Source of the DNA: an uncultured Eubacteriales bacterium
Lineage (GTDB): Bacteria; Bacillota; Clostridia; Christensenellales; Aristaeellaceae
Length of the DNA stretch: 56,094 nt
Assembly: GCA_902764875.1 (NCBI GenBank)
Contig: CACWXP010000022.1
Span: 1-56,094 of the forward strand
Direction of reading: 5' to 3'
Below, piece after piece: positions 7,455 to 16,648 of this stretch (positions are counted from its first letter, which is position 1; every line of letters starts with the position of its first letter). Under the pieces are notes generated by a model. That model was not told where the DNA came from. It saw nothing but the letters and a program-made list of their open reading frames with translations, and did no database searches. Both the position numbers and the translations under genes were made by a program.

Positions 7455-9863
7455 TCAGTCTCCGAAGGACATCTCGCCTTCGTCCAGTTCCTCTTCGCCT
7501 TCTTCGGCTTCTTCCTCGACCTCGGGAAGTCCGAAGTAGGCCGGAATGATGGCCTGGGACCAGGTCACGTTGTTGGTAATGTTGTAGTTCTGCAGGTAGT
7601 TGCTGTAGAAGTCGTAGTAAATGTTGGAATAGATCGGGATCGTGGGCAGCACGGTGTTGTACCGTTCCTGGAAGGTCATCCACTTCTCGACGTATTCGTA
7701 GTACGAGCCGGGCTCGGTCTTCCGCATGGAAACAGCATCGTCGAACAGGGCCTTGTCGTCGGAATAGGTGTTGTTCCAGACCTTGTGGCCGACGGTATCG
7801 TCCGTGGAATAGGTGATGGACGGGTCCACGATGACGTGGAAGTTCGTGGCCAGATAGATCATGTCCGTGGTGCGTTCCTTCTCGCGGTAGTAGTACCGGA
7901 GCAGTTCTTCCATGGGTTCCGGAACGAACTCAAGCTTGATGCCGACCGCGTTCAGGTTGTCCAGGAACATGCCTTCTTCCTGCATGAACTCGATCATATG
8001 ATTACCCTTGGGATACATCATCTTCAGTTCCAGCGGCACAATTTCATCGCCCAGTTTCTTGCAGCGCACGTCGTCCACGCCGGCCTTATAGGCGTTGCCT
8101 TCTTTGTTCAGCACCCAGCCGCACTTGTCCAGCAGGCGGTTGGCTTCGTCCAGATCCACCGTGTAGTGCACCAGCAGCGTGTTGCCTTCATCGTCCTGCC
8201 AGCGCTGACGGAGCATATCCCATGCAGCAATGCATGCTTCATATTCCGCGTCAGTTTCATAGTACATGAACTTCATCTTTTTCTTGCGCTTGTTTTCTTC
8301 CTCTTCGGCCTCGGTAATCTTGGTGCCGAGGGCGTCGATAGAGGGCAGGAAGTTCACGGGATAATTGATCCGGCCGGTCACCAGCTGGTATTCCCACTGT
8401 TCAAGGCCGAAGTAGCCGTCCATGACCAGGCCGTTGCCGCCGCAGTATTTCTGGGTCAGTCCTTCGCGGTCCATGCAGTAGGCGATCGCCTGACGGACTT
8501 CCATGTCGTTGACTGTGGGCCATTCATACGTGAAGGTCAGGAAGGAAAGGCCGATGCGGGGATAGTTCTGGGCCTGGCATCCTTCTTCGCCGCGCAGGGC
8601 AAAGCCCTTCTGGATCGTTTCGTCATAGGTGATCTTGTTGATCAGATGAAGTTCTTCTTCCGCCAGCTGTTCGATGCAGGTGTCATTATCCGCCACCGTG
8701 AAGGCAATCTTTTCGATCGTGGGCTTCACCAGGTAGATCGGTTCGTCGCCCACGCCGTCGCCGTCCGTATCCCGGAGGATGTCGTTGCCGAACTCATCCG
8801 TGTCGGTCACCACTTTGCCGTGATCCATGGCCTTCTGCCACACGTCGCTGATCACGGGTTCACCGTCTTCGCCGGGCAGATTGTTTTCCATCCAGGCGCC
8901 CTTGAAGTAGGGGTTGATTTCATAGTGTCCGGTCACGCCGTCCCAGCTCTTGATCACATAGGGGCCGGAAACGACAGCCGGGAATGTGTTGTAGCCTGTT
9001 GCAGGATCCAGGATCGTCTTCTTCAGCAGTTCCGCCGTGTAGATCGGCTTGTCGCCGCCGTCCGCGTTCACGATCTTGATGCCCAGGGGATCGCCGGTTT
9101 CCGGATCCACATAGCCGCTCACAACCTTGCATCCGGGAGCGATCACGTCGATCGGATACGGAACGGTCATCAGAAGACCCAACTCGAAGAAGTAAGGCAG
9201 GAAGTCCGCATCCAGGAAGAAGCGGATCTGATGATCGCTCAGTACGGTAACGCCGGACAGATAATCCACGTCGCCTTCGGGGCCGGTCGCCAGTTCTTCG
9301 CCGGCAATGATCTTCCGGCGGGTGTTGATGTAGTCCTTGTAGCCCATCAGGTGCTCGGCGCGGTAAATCTTGCCGCCGATCTGTTCAATTTCCGGGCTCA
9401 TCATAAGCAGCAGGGAGAAAGCATAGTCCCAGGCCGTGATCGGGTTGCCGTTGGAATAGAACAGGTTGTCGGCAATCGTCAGTGTGTAGATCTTGTTGCC
9501 GAGATCATCCGTAAAAACTTCGGCCTGACGCACAACGCTGGGATCCAGCACATAGGTGCCCTGGTTCTGGTCCCAGTTGATCAGGTTGTATCCGTGAATC
9601 AGCGCGCGCACGTCGATATCCGCCGTGTTGTTGCCGAACATTTCGGTGAAGAAATCGCCGTTGGTGATGGTCGGGTGTCCGACGATCAGTTCATCCGGAA
9701 ACTCGATTTCGATTTCCGGTTCCTCTGTGGCTTCCGCGGCTTCAAGGCCCTCGGCAGCTTCCGGGACGGGCGTTTCCGTGGGTTCTTCCGCCACTGCCGG
9801 CATCCAGGTCAGCAGCAGTACGGCGGTCAGCACCATGCACAGGATTCTTTGCAGCTTGTTCAC
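7455..9863 (-). CDS. extracellular solute-binding protein, family 5 (oligopeptide ABC type)
   Basis: 802 residues, longer than the usual 500-600 for OppA/DppA-type binding proteins. Signal peptide 1-25 ends AVA-EEP with no lipobox cysteine. A short Glu/Pro linker follows. The SBP_bac_5 fold is recognised from FTDDLGNKIYTLTIADNLFYSNGNP-like strands, the DYAFSLLLMM helix region, MEVRQAIAYCMDREGL and the late TVLPTIPIYSNIYYDFYS segment. Inserts include DTDGDGVGDE, resembling a calcium-binding loop, and a charged stretch KITEAEEEENKRKKK. The C-terminal 25 residues are almost all Glu/Asp. It should deliver peptides or similar solutes to an ABC importer, but no permease or ATPase gene is adjacent. 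Without a lipobox its attachment is unclear. Start ATG at 9863. Confidence 0.88.
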   Translation of the reverse strand: MNKLQRILCMVLTAVLLLTWMPAVAEEPTETPVPEAAEGLEAAEATEEPEIEIEFPDELIVGHPTITNGDFFTEMFGNNTADIDVRALIHGYNLINWDQNQGTYVLDPSVVRQAEVFTDDLGNKIYTLTIADNLFYSNGNPITAWDYAFSLLLMMSPEIEQIGGKIYRAEHLMGYKDYINTRRKIIAGEELATGPEGDVDYLSGVTVLSDHQIRFFLDADFLPYFFELGLLMTVPYPIDVIAPGCKVVSGYVDPETGDPLGIKIVNADGGDKPIYTAELLKKTILDPATGYNTFPAVVSGPYVIKSWDGVTGHYEINPYFKGAWMENNLPGEDGEPVISDVWQKAMDHGKVVTDTDEFGNDILRDTDGDGVGDEPIYLVKPTIEKIAFTVADNDTCIEQLAEEELHLINKITYDETIQKGFALRGEEGCQAQNYPRIGLSFLTFTYEWPTVNDMEVRQAIAYCMDREGLTQKYCGGNGLVMDGYFGLEQWEYQLVTGRINYPVNFLPSIDALGTKITEAEEEENKRKKKMKFMYYETDAEYEACIAAWDMLRQRWQDDEGNTLLVHYTVDLDEANRLLDKCGWVLNKEGNAYKAGVDDVRCKKLGDEIVPLELKMMYPKGNHMIEFMQEEGMFLDNLNAVGIKLEFVPEPMEELLRYYYREKERTTDMIYLATNFHVIVDPSITYSTDDTVGHKVWNNTYSDDKALFDDAVSMRKTEPGSYYEYVEKWMTFQERYNTVLPTIPIYSNIYYDFYSNYLQNYNITNNVTWSQAIIPAYFGLPEVEEEAEEGEEELDEGEMSFGD

Positions 9864-9955
9864 GTTGATCAGACCCTTTCCTCATTTAATGTCTTAAAGT
9901 GAACTGTACGGACCCTCCCAGCAGGGAGAGGTCCCGCACAGCAGGAATCCGGAGA

Positions 9956-11872
9956 TTAGTCGAAGCAGTCACCCACGTGGTTGATCAGAATCTCGCCGCC
10001 CAGTGCGGTTTCGTATTCTTCAAAGATGAACCACATATCGCCTGGAACCTTGGCCTGCGGCATCCACTCAGGAATCTTCGGAACATTCGTCGCGTGGTTG
10101 TAGAAGACGACGCTGTTGCCGCTCACCTCGGTGCCGGCCAGCACATAGCCGACGGACTCTTCTTCCTTCCAGGAGTAGGTCACGTCCTCGCCGTTCAGCT
10201 TCGTGGGCAGGTTGTCCACCGTCAGGGACCAGTCGTTGGCCGCGGTCAGCATATAGATCTTGCCGGTGGGCAGCAGGGTAACAGCTATGTTCTTCGGCCG
10301 CAAATTCCGCTCGTTGTCGTTGTCATCCCAGATTTTGTAAACCGAAGCCGTCGTGGTTTCCGGATTGTAGTCGTTGGTCACGAAGTATCCGTTCACGCTG
10401 CCGTTGTACCAGGCCACGGGGTTTTCATTGATGGTGTATTTGATTTCCTTGCGGCCTTTGTCGTATCGGGGCATATTTGCAAACACGTACTGCCAGCCTT
10501 CATCCGCGGTCAGCGCATGGGAAGCAACCGTCGTGCCGTTAGCCTGCAGGTTCACGGTGATGGAGCCCGGGCGGTTGCCGTCTCTGTTGCCGTTGTCATT
10601 CCAGATCTTGGTCACCGGAATATTGATGCTTTCGTCGTCAAAGCCGGGTTTGTATTCGTTGTACAGCTTGGCGATCGCTTCCTTGTTTCCTTCCACAAGG
10701 GTAGCGACGCCGGTCGTGCTGTCGCTCTGCAGATTATATTTCCTGACCAGGCCTTCCGCGTTCGTTTCAAACACGACATACGTCCCGGGAAGCAGATCAC
10801 CGATTTTAAGCTGGCCGTTCTCGTCAAACTGACCGTAGGTAAAGGTTTTGTCATAGTCCGGCCCGAGAACCCGGAAAGTCAGGTTTTTGTAGTTGTCTTC
10901 GGGGTTATAGCCTTCTTCCGCTGTATAGGTTTCTTCCTTCTTCCAGATAAACCCGAAGCTCAGCGCCTTTTCTTCCCCATCCTTCACATATACGCCGTCC
11001 GCGACGTTGCTGCCGTCTGGATCAATCACATAGCCCGGAATGAGGCCCGAAGCGTTCTGATCCTCCACCACATAGGCGCCGGCCAGCACTTCGCCGAAGT
11101 CGTAGGATCCGCCGGCCACGTCGTTGTAGAACAGTTCCTTTGAGAAACCGTAAGGCCCGGAAACCGTCAGATGCAGACCGCTGATGTCTGCTCCGGCCGG
11201 CGGATTCAGACTTGTCGTCAGCTTAAGAGAGCCTTTTTCCAGGGTGTAAACAACTTTATTGCCCGATACACTGACCGTATATCCCGGAACTTCATCCGCA
11301 GAAATGCTGTAGACGATCTCTTCCGCTCTTTGGCTTTCTTTTCTGAACGTGTAGAGATTGCTCCACTTGATACCGGTTGTGGCTGTATTCAGATTGACCG
11401 GTACAGAGGCTCTGCAGGGCTTCCCGTCTGCCAGGAGTGTGATTCCGGGGGCGACGGCAGGCCGGGTTCCGTATGCGTTCTCCTCGTCTGCCCATTCGGC
11501 TGTAGCTTCGAAGTACGTCTCGGTTCCCTTCCCGTCAGAGGTGGCCTTTGAAAGCCTGTATGTCACAACCTTCACGCCGTCAGAGCCGCTCTCTGATGTT
11601 ACGTAGCCGGGAACAGTTGGAATGCTCCAGTCCGTACCGGATACCGCGGTAATGGTTCCGGTCCAGTTGTTGTCTTTATCTAGCGTAACGGATGCTCCGC
11701 CATACGAGATATCGACGCTATCCGGACGAAGAGCGTCGTAGTTGTTGTCGTCCTCCCACAGGACGGTGACCAGCTTGATGTCTTCCTCCGCGAAAGCGGG
11801 CAGCGTAAGGCATCCGCATGCCAGCGCCAGGATGCACAGGATGGAAAGGATTCGCAGCAGCCTCTGTTTCAT
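9956..11872 (-). CDS. secreted Cna-B-domain protein
   Basis: 638 residues. The signal peptide (1-28) ends PAFA-EED; an ALAC stretch at 16-19 makes a lipoprotein reading possible but weak. Repeated beta-sandwich modules follow. Two near the C-terminus are clear Cna-B domains beginning VTKIWNDNGNRDGNRPGSITVNL and ASVYKIWDDNDNERNLRPKNIAV, each with the Lys that normally forms an intramolecular isopeptide bond. The N-terminal module (VTVLWEDDNNYDALRPDSVDI) is a third, diverged copy. Middle segments resemble collagen-adhesin stalk domains (GSYDFGEVLAGAYVV). No LPXTG or membrane tail is present; the chain ends EILINHVGDCFD. Probably a cell-surface or secreted stalk protein. Confidence 0.82.
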   Translation of the reverse strand: MKQRLLRILSILCILALACGCLTLPAFAEEDIKLVTVLWEDDNNYDALRPDSVDISYGGASVTLDKDNNWTGTITAVSGTDWSIPTVPGYVTSESGSDGVKVVTYRLSKATSDGKGTETYFEATAEWADEENAYGTRPAVAPGITLLADGKPCRASVPVNLNTATTGIKWSNLYTFRKESQRAEEIVYSISADEVPGYTVSVSGNKVVYTLEKGSLKLTTSLNPPAGADISGLHLTVSGPYGFSKELFYNDVAGGSYDFGEVLAGAYVVEDQNASGLIPGYVIDPDGSNVADGVYVKDGEEKALSFGFIWKKEETYTAEEGYNPEDNYKNLTFRVLGPDYDKTFTYGQFDENGQLKIGDLLPGTYVVFETNAEGLVRKYNLQSDSTTGVATLVEGNKEAIAKLYNEYKPGFDDESINIPVTKIWNDNGNRDGNRPGSITVNLQANGTTVASHALTADEGWQYVFANMPRYDKGRKEIKYTINENPVAWYNGSVNGYFVTNDYNPETTTASVYKIWDDNDNERNLRPKNIAVTLLPTGKIYMLTAANDWSLTVDNLPTKLNGEDVTYSWKEEESVGYVLAGTEVSGNSVVFYNHATNVPKIPEWMPQAKVPGDMWFIFEEYETALGGEILINHVGDCFD

Positions 11873-11975
11873 GTGTTCTTCTCCCCTCTGGTACGGTTAC
11901 ATGCCGGAAAGATTTCTCTCCGTTTTTCGATACGCAAACACAGTCTGCCCTTTTGGGCATACTCCTACGGAATTC

Positions 11976-12004
11976 ATTATAGATGGGTTTCTGCCAAAAA
12001 GCAA
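11976..12004 (-). promoter_or_regulatory. sigma-A-type promoter of the Cna-B gene
   Basis: On the minus strand TTGCTT (12004-11999), 17 nt, TATAAT (11981-11976). The ~95-nt leader contains a TGCCC/GGGCA hairpin near 11946-11959 and a CGG-rich stem before the ribosome site. Confidence 0.65.
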
Positions 12005-12073
12005 GCAAAAATCGGCCCGATTTGGCCGATTTGGTTACATTGTTCCCAAAAAGCACCCTAAAACAAATACTTG

Positions 12074-13105
12074 TCAGATATTTCCAATTTGTTCTTTTTC
12101 TGTTGATTCATTACCGGTATCGTTTTCCTCAATCCAGTGCCGGGTTTCCGGTTCCCAGGTCCGGGCGGAAATAATGTACCGGGGCCGGCGCTTCGTCTCC
12201 AGGTACGTCTTCCCGATGTACTGTCCAAGGACGCCCAGGCTGATCAGCTGAATCCCGCCCAGCAGGCAGATGATGCACACCGTGGAAGTCCAGCCGGCCA
12301 CCGTGTTGCCCAGACAGGCCTGCACAATGGCCCAGATCATCAGAATCACGCCCAGGATGGAAAACCCGATGCCGAAGGTGGTAATCAGCGTAATGGGCTT
12401 TACGGAAAGGCTGGTAATCCCGTTGAAAGCCAGCGCCAGCATCTTCCGCAGGGGGTAATGGCTCTCCCCCGCCAGGCGCACGTTTCTTTCATAATAGACC
12501 GTGTCCGACGGAAAGCCCACCAGCGGCACCATGCCCCGCAGGAAGATGTTCACTTCCTCAAAGTCCGCGAAATGCTGCAGCACTTTGGCGGAAATCAGCC
12601 GGTAATCCGCATGGTTGTAAACCACTTCCGCCCCCATCATGTTCATCAGCCGGTAGAACATCTGCGCCGTGGTCCGCTTGAACCAGGTGTCCGTCTTCCG
12701 CTGGCTCCGCACGCCGTAAACGACTTCCGCCCCGGCCAGATATTTGTCCACCATCTCGTCCATGGCGTTCAGGTCGTCCTGCCCGTCGCAGTCGATGGAG
12801 ATCGTAATGTCGCAGCGGTCCTTGGCTTCCATCAGCCCGGCCAGCACCGCGTTCTGGTGCCCCCGGTTCCGGCTCTGGCAGATCCCGATGCATTCCTCGT
12901 GCTCTTCCGCCGTTTTGCGGATGATCTCCCAGGTCTTGTCCGTCGAGCCGTCGTTCACAAAAAGAATCCTGCTCCGCCGGCTGATCCTCCCGTCCTCTTC
13001 CAGCTGCCGTAGCTTCCTGATGAACAAAGGAGCCGTCAAAGGCAGCACCTGCTCCTCATTATAGCAGGGAATCACAATCCAAAGTACCGGTCGTGCTCTC
13101 ATCAT
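12074..13105 (-). CDS. membrane glycosyltransferase family 2 (polyprenyl-phosphate sugar transferase, GtrB/CsbB-like)
   Basis: 343 residues from the ATG at 13105, which has GAAAGG 7 nt upstream; the extra 25 codons of the longer frame cross a palindromic repeat and are not coding. The GT-A domain shows VLWIVIPCYNEEQVLP, FVNDGSTDKTWE, and SIDCDGQDDLNAMDEM (metal-binding DxD region), plus NRGHQNAVLAG. Two C-terminal membrane helices follow (PITLITTFGIGFSILGVILMI and VCIICLLGGIQLISLGVLGQY). Family members transfer a sugar from a nucleotide donor to undecaprenyl phosphate for later wall or teichoic-acid decoration. The acceptor cannot be read from sequence. No flippase or other partner gene is adjacent. 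Confidence 0.9.
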   Translation of the reverse strand: MMRARPVLWIVIPCYNEEQVLPLTAPLFIRKLRQLEEDGRISRRSRILFVNDGSTDKTWEIIRKTAEEHEECIGICQSRNRGHQNAVLAGLMEAKDRCDITISIDCDGQDDLNAMDEMVDKYLAGAEVVYGVRSQRKTDTWFKRTTAQMFYRLMNMMGAEVVYNHADYRLISAKVLQHFADFEEVNIFLRGMVPLVGFPSDTVYYERNVRLAGESHYPLRKMLALAFNGITSLSVKPITLITTFGIGFSILGVILMIWAIVQACLGNTVAGWTSTVCIICLLGGIQLISLGVLGQYIGKTYLETKRRPRYIISARTWEPETRHWIEENDTGNESTEKEQIGNI

Positions 13106-13123
13106 CAAAAAACCTTTCTCCAC

Positions 13124-13178
13124 GGGGGACAGACCCCGTTGGTGCCGGGTCCCATTGGGGACAGTCCCCAATGGCGCC
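13124..13178. repeat. pair of REP-like palindromes
   Basis: Two related units in tandem: one with CGGGG/CCCCG arms around GACAGA, the other CCATTGGGGA (13152-13161) and TCCCCAATGG (13165-13174) with a 3-nt loop, each followed by TGGYGCC. The GGGGACAG-CCCC core resembles repeats linked to IS200-like (REP-associated) transposases in Firmicutes; that link is inference. It sits in the leader of the glycosyltransferase gene. Confidence 0.6.
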
Positions 13179-13182
13179 AAGC

Positions 13183-13248
13183 CCTAAACCTTAAACATTC
13201 AAATCAAGCTAACCACTATACACTATACACTAATCACTCCCCACTTAT
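13183..13248. repeat. heptameric short tandem repeats
   Basis: Seven-base periodicity: CCTAAAC, CTTAAAC, ATTCAAA, then CACTATA, CACTATA, CACTAAT, CACTCCC, CACTTAT (13214-13248). It fills the gap between divergent genes. Related arrays lie at 31624, 33153 and 40486. Confidence 0.75.
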
Positions 13249-13334
13249 CAAGCGCCCGCCTTGCGTTCTCCTGCCTTCGGGTGTATAATTCTGCCCGTTG
13301 AAATCCATCTGTAAGGTATATGAAGGGGAAGAGT

Positions 13335-14708
13335 ATGTTTCCGTTCAGAAAGTACAGGGATCCGAGAAAAGCCCGCCGGTCCGTCAGCATCAGCCGGATC
13401 ATGGCTTTGACGTTCCTCGGAATCATCGCCCTGGGAACGCTGCTGCTTTCCCTGCCGGCCGCCTCCAAAAGCGGTAAGTCCGCCGGGGTTCTGACCGCCC
13501 TCTTCACGGCCACCTCCGCCACCTGTGTGACGGGCCTGGTCATGGGCGACACCTGGACCCTCTGGACCGACCTGGGCCAGGCCGTCATTCTCGTCATGAT
13601 CCAGATCGGCGGTCTGGGCTTCATGTCCGCCGCCTCTATAGCCTTTTTCACACTGAAAAAGAAAATCGGCCTCCGTTCCCAGATGGTCATGGCGGAAGCC
13701 ATCGGCGCCAGCAGCATGGTCGACATTCCGGATCACCAGCGCCGCCTCATGCTCCGCGCCTTCGCGGTGGAGGGTATCGGGGCCGTCCTGCTCACGATCC
13801 GGTTTGCTTTCGATGTGCCTTTCCTCACGGCGCTGAAGCTGGGCGTGTTCCATTCCATATCCGCCTTCTGCAACGCCGGGTTTGATATCCTCGGTTTCCG
13901 CAATCCGGGCGCAAGCCTCATGGATTACCATACCGATCCCGCGGTCTGCCTGATTCTGACCGCTCTGGTGGTGCTGGGCGGCCTCGGTTTCCTGGTCTGG
14001 GATGAAGTCCTTCGGGAGCGCAATCCCCATAAATGGAGCGTCTACACCAAGCTGGTCCTGATCACGACGGCGGTTCTGCTCCTTCTGGGCATGATCCTGA
14101 CCTGCGTCCTCGAATGGGATAATCCGCTGACCCTGGGGCCCCTCTCCTGGCCCCGGAAGCTGATCGCGGCCCTCTTCCAGTCCATGACCCTGCGCACCGC
14201 CGGCTTTGCCGGGTTGGATCAGGGCATGCTGACGCCGGCCGCCAAGGGTGTATCGATTTTCCTGATGCTCATCGGCGGATCCTCCGGCTCCACGGCCGGC
14301 GGTCTGAAAACCGTCACCTTCGTGGTGCTGATCATGTTCCTGTGGAACCGCCTGCGCGGAAAATACACCGTCAGCGTCTTCCACCGCACCATCGCCGATA
14401 GCCATGTGCTCAACGCCATCACGATCTTCATGGTCATGGTCGGTCTGGGCTTCTTTGGCGGAACCTTTATCTGCGCCACCAGCCCGGTTCCCTTCTCCGA
14501 CGGGTTGTTTGAAGCGGTTTCGGCCCTCGCCACCGTCGGGCTGACCACCGGCATCACGCCGACGCTCCGGCCGGCGGCAAAAATCATGATTATCATCTTT
14601 ATGTACTTCGGCCGGGTCGGCGTGCTGACAATCAGCTTCGGCTTCCTGAAGAAAAAACCCGCCGGCGAAAAATACAGGTATGCGAACACGGATCTGCTGA
14701 TCGGCTGA
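13335..14708 (+). CDS. ktrB: potassium uptake protein, TrkH/KtrB family
   Basis: 457 residues from the ATG at 13335, preceded by AAGGGG at 6 nt; an ATG at 13320 is possible but has a weaker site. About ten hydrophobic segments form the membrane-pore-membrane repeats of the superfamily. Selectivity-filter-like loops are visible: TATSATCVTGL, SAFCNAGFD, FQSMTLRTAGFAG and SALATVGLTTGI. It is the ion-conducting subunit of a Ktr system, with the regulatory ring encoded by the next gene 85 bp downstream. The pair is divergent from the glycosyltransferase gene. Confidence 0.93.
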   Translation: MFPFRKYRDPRKARRSVSISRIMALTFLGIIALGTLLLSLPAASKSGKSAGVLTALFTATSATCVTGLVMGDTWTLWTDLGQAVILVMIQIGGLGFMSAASIAFFTLKKKIGLRSQMVMAEAIGASSMVDIPDHQRRLMLRAFAVEGIGAVLLTIRFAFDVPFLTALKLGVFHSISAFCNAGFDILGFRNPGASLMDYHTDPAVCLILTALVVLGGLGFLVWDEVLRERNPHKWSVYTKLVLITTAVLLLLGMILTCVLEWDNPLTLGPLSWPRKLIAALFQSMTLRTAGFAGLDQGMLTPAAKGVSIFLMLIGGSSGSTAGGLKTVTFVVLIMFLWNRLRGKYTVSVFHRTIADSHVLNAITIFMVMVGLGFFGGTFICATSPVPFSDGLFEAVSALATVGLTTGITPTLRPAAKIMIIIFMYFGRVGVLTISFGFLKKKPAGEKYRYANTDLLIG

Positions 14709-14793
14709 AACAGGAGGCAGCATACGCCGCCCGCAATCCGGCAGCAATTCAGAATTGGCGAACAGCTCGCCAAAACGAGGAGGAGCAAACGCA

Positions 14794-15456
14794 ATGAAGA
14801 GTTATGTTGTGATCGGTCTGGGGCGTTTCGGAACGGAAATGGCCCTGAAACTCTACGACTGCGGCGAGGATGTGCTGGCCATCGACACCGATGAGAATAT
14901 CATCGACAAGCTGTCCGACCGGGTCACCAGGGCCGTGGCGGCCGACGCCCGGGATCTGGACGTGCTGAAAAAGCTCGGCGTCGAGGATTTCGACCGGGCC
15001 GTCGTCGCCGTGGGCAGTGATCTGGCGGCTTCCGCCCTGATCACCATGAACCTGAAAACCCTCGGCGTACCTTACATTCTTTGCAAGGCGCACGACGATA
15101 CCTACCGGGAAATCCTCGAAAAGCTGGGCGCCGACCGGGTCATCATTCCGGAGCGTGAAATTGCGGACCGGCTGGCCATGGGGCTCACCACATCCGGCGT
15201 CATGGAGTATATCGAGCTGTCCAAGGAATACGGCATCGTGGAAATGAACCCGCCCGCGGCCTGGGTCGGCAAAACCATCCGCAGCCTGGAAGTGCGCACC
15301 CGCTACGGCGCCAACATCATCGCCGTCCGCAGCGATGAAAAGCTGCGCATTCCCCCGGAAATCGACACGCCCCTCACCGCCGACTGCGTCTTGGTCATCC
15401 TCGGCAGCTACAAGGCCATGGAAAAACTCGAAAAGCTTGAAAACGTTGAACCATAA
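14794..15456 (+). CDS. ktrA: Trk/Ktr potassium uptake regulatory subunit KtrA
   Basis: 220 residues from the ATG at 14794, which follows GAGGAGGAG; an in-frame ATG 39 bp earlier lacks a site. Residues 1-125 are an RCK/TrkA-N Rossmann domain with VVIGLGRFG (GxGxxG) and an acidic residue at the end of strand 2 (LAIDTDE), as expected for NAD or ATP/ADP binding. Residues 135-215 are a TrkA-C domain. The octameric ring gates KtrB. Cotranscribed with ktrB; a hairpin lies 18 nt past the stop. Confidence 0.94.
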   Translation: MKSYVVIGLGRFGTEMALKLYDCGEDVLAIDTDENIIDKLSDRVTRAVAADARDLDVLKKLGVEDFDRAVVAVGSDLAASALITMNLKTLGVPYILCKAHDDTYREILEKLGADRVIIPEREIADRLAMGLTTSGVMEYIELSKEYGIVEMNPPAAWVGKTIRSLEVRTRYGANIIAVRSDEKLRIPPEIDTPLTADCVLVILGSYKAMEKLEKLENVEP

Positions 15457-15473
15457 TAAAACTTCGTTCCCCG

Positions 15474-15500
15474 CAACTTGTGCATATTTTGCACAAGTTG
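15474..15500 (+). terminator. hairpin after ktrA
   Basis: CAACTTGTGCA (15474-15484) and TGCACAAGTTG (15490-15500) pair perfectly around TATTT, followed by AATTTTGGG. The short T-tract makes it a moderate terminator. Confidence 0.65.
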
Positions 15501-15518
15501 AATTTTGGGATTATAAAA

Positions 15519-15546
15519 ACCGGAGAGCTCGTCTGAACTCTCCGGT
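15519..15546. terminator. bidirectional terminator between ktrA and the efp operon
   Basis: ACCGGAGAG (15519-15527) pairs with CTCTCCGGT (15538-15546). Minus-strand readout is followed by TTTTTAT, ending the operon that stops at 15569; plus readout by GCTTTTGCTTT. Confidence 0.8.
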
Positions 15547-15568
15547 GCTTTTGCTTTCCGTGTGAAGA

Positions 15569-16024
15569 TTAATCGTCCTCGGTCGTGTCCGCGGATGCTT
15601 CGTCCTCTCCTTGATCCTCTTCGTCCGGCATTTCCGGGAAGAGGTCCTGCTTGCAGGTGGGGCATAAAGTGGGCTCGTTAAAGTCAACCTTATCCGGGTC
15701 CAGCTTGCACACATTGCCGCAGTGCGGGCATTCATACTCAATATAGGAAGGGATGCTCTCGTCCGCAGCACCGGTCCCGGGAGCCACAAACTCGTCGTTA
15801 TCGTCCAGCATCTCGGCTTCCAGATCGGCCAGATCCTCGTCGATGGCGTCAACGTATTCTCTCAGTTCCCGGTGGTCTTCGGCCAGCGCTTCAAAAGAAT
15901 CGCCCACTTCGCCCAGTACGTCGAGAATTTCGATAATCAGGCGGTGGGAATCCTTGTCGGGATTCAGCTTCATGCCTTCCGCCAGGCCCTGCAGATAACT
16001 GATTCTGTCTGTCAGCTTGCTCAT
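15569..16024 (-). CDS. CD1247-type zinc-ribbon protein
   Basis: 151 residues from the second ATG (16024), nine bases from GGGAGG; the ATG at 16030 is only three bases away. Residues 1-70 match the CD1247 N-terminal domain (SKLTDRISYLQGLAEGMKL), an acidic helical hairpin. Then comes a zinc ribbon with CPHC and, later, CPTC, and an Asp/Glu tail. Function is unknown in the family; the ribbon suggests nucleic-acid or protein binding. It is the last gene of the minus-strand run thrC / peptidase / efp, 18 bp after efp, ended by the terminator at 15519-15546. Confidence 0.85.
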   Translation of the reverse strand: MSKLTDRISYLQGLAEGMKLNPDKDSHRLIIEILDVLGEVGDSFEALAEDHRELREYVDAIDEDLADLEAEMLDDNDEFVAPGTGAADESIPSYIEYECPHCGNVCKLDPDKVDFNEPTLCPTCKQDLFPEMPDEEDQGEDEASADTTEDD

Positions 16025-16042
16025 GATCATCTTCCTCCCGGA

Positions 16043-16600
16043 TCAGGCGCGCTTCAGATACTCCCCGGTCCGGGTGTCGATCTGAATCTTGTCGCCGGTG
16101 TTGATGAACAGCGGCACCTGCAGGCTGAAGCCGGTTTCCAGCGTGGCGGGTTTGTAGGTGTTGGACGCGGTGTCGCCGGCGAAGCCGGGTTCGGTGTCCG
16201 TCACTTCTAGCACCACGAAGTTCGGGGCTTCCACGCTGAAGGCGCTTCCCTTGAAGAAGCGGACCGTCACGTTGGTGCCTTCCTTCACGAAGGGGATGGC
16301 GTCTTCCACCTGGTCCTTGCTCAGGGGCAGCTGTTCATAGGTTTCGGTGTCCATGAAGTAGTACAGGTCGCCGTCGTTGTACACGTACTGCATTTCCTTG
16401 GTCTCGATGATGGCCTTGGGCATTTTGTCGGTGGGGTTGAAGCTGCGCTCAACCACCGCGCCGGTCATCACGTTTTTGATCTTGGTGCGGACAAAAGCCG
16501 CGCCCTTGCCGGGTTTCACGTGCTGGAAATCAACGATGTTCCACACGCCGCCGTCCCATTCGATGGTAATGCCCTTTTTGAAATCGCCCGCTGTAATCAT
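16043..16600 (-). CDS. efp: elongation factor P
   Basis: 185 residues, the standard length. Three OB-like domains. [15 protein letters not shown] carries the tip lysine (Lys32 here) that enters the peptidyl-transferase centre; the C-terminal signature is [20 protein letters not shown] relieves ribosome stalling at polyproline. No EpmA/EpmB-type modification genes are in the window. Located directly after an M24 peptidase gene (48 bp), a common arrangement. Confidence 0.97.
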   Translation of the reverse strand: MITAGDFKKGITIEWDGGVWNIVDFQHVKPGKGAAFVRTKIKNVMTGAVVERSFNPTDKMPKAIIETKEMQYVYNDGDLYYFMDTETYEQLPLSKDQVEDAIPFVKEGTNVTVRFFKGSAFSVEAPNFVVLEVTDTEPGFAGDTASNTYKPATLETGFSLQVPLFINTGDKIQIDTRTGEYLKRA

Positions 16601-16648
16601 TGGTTCTCTCCTCCATTTATTTAAACTATTTCTTAACCCCCTGAATCC

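Noticed and set aside
7281-9902. 873-codon plus-strand frame
   Set aside because: Antisense to the family-5 binding protein, without ribosome site or recognisable domains.
12074-13180. Longer glycosyltransferase start at 13180
   Set aside because: The extra 25 codons read through the REP-like palindromes; a proper ribosome site precedes the ATG at 13105.
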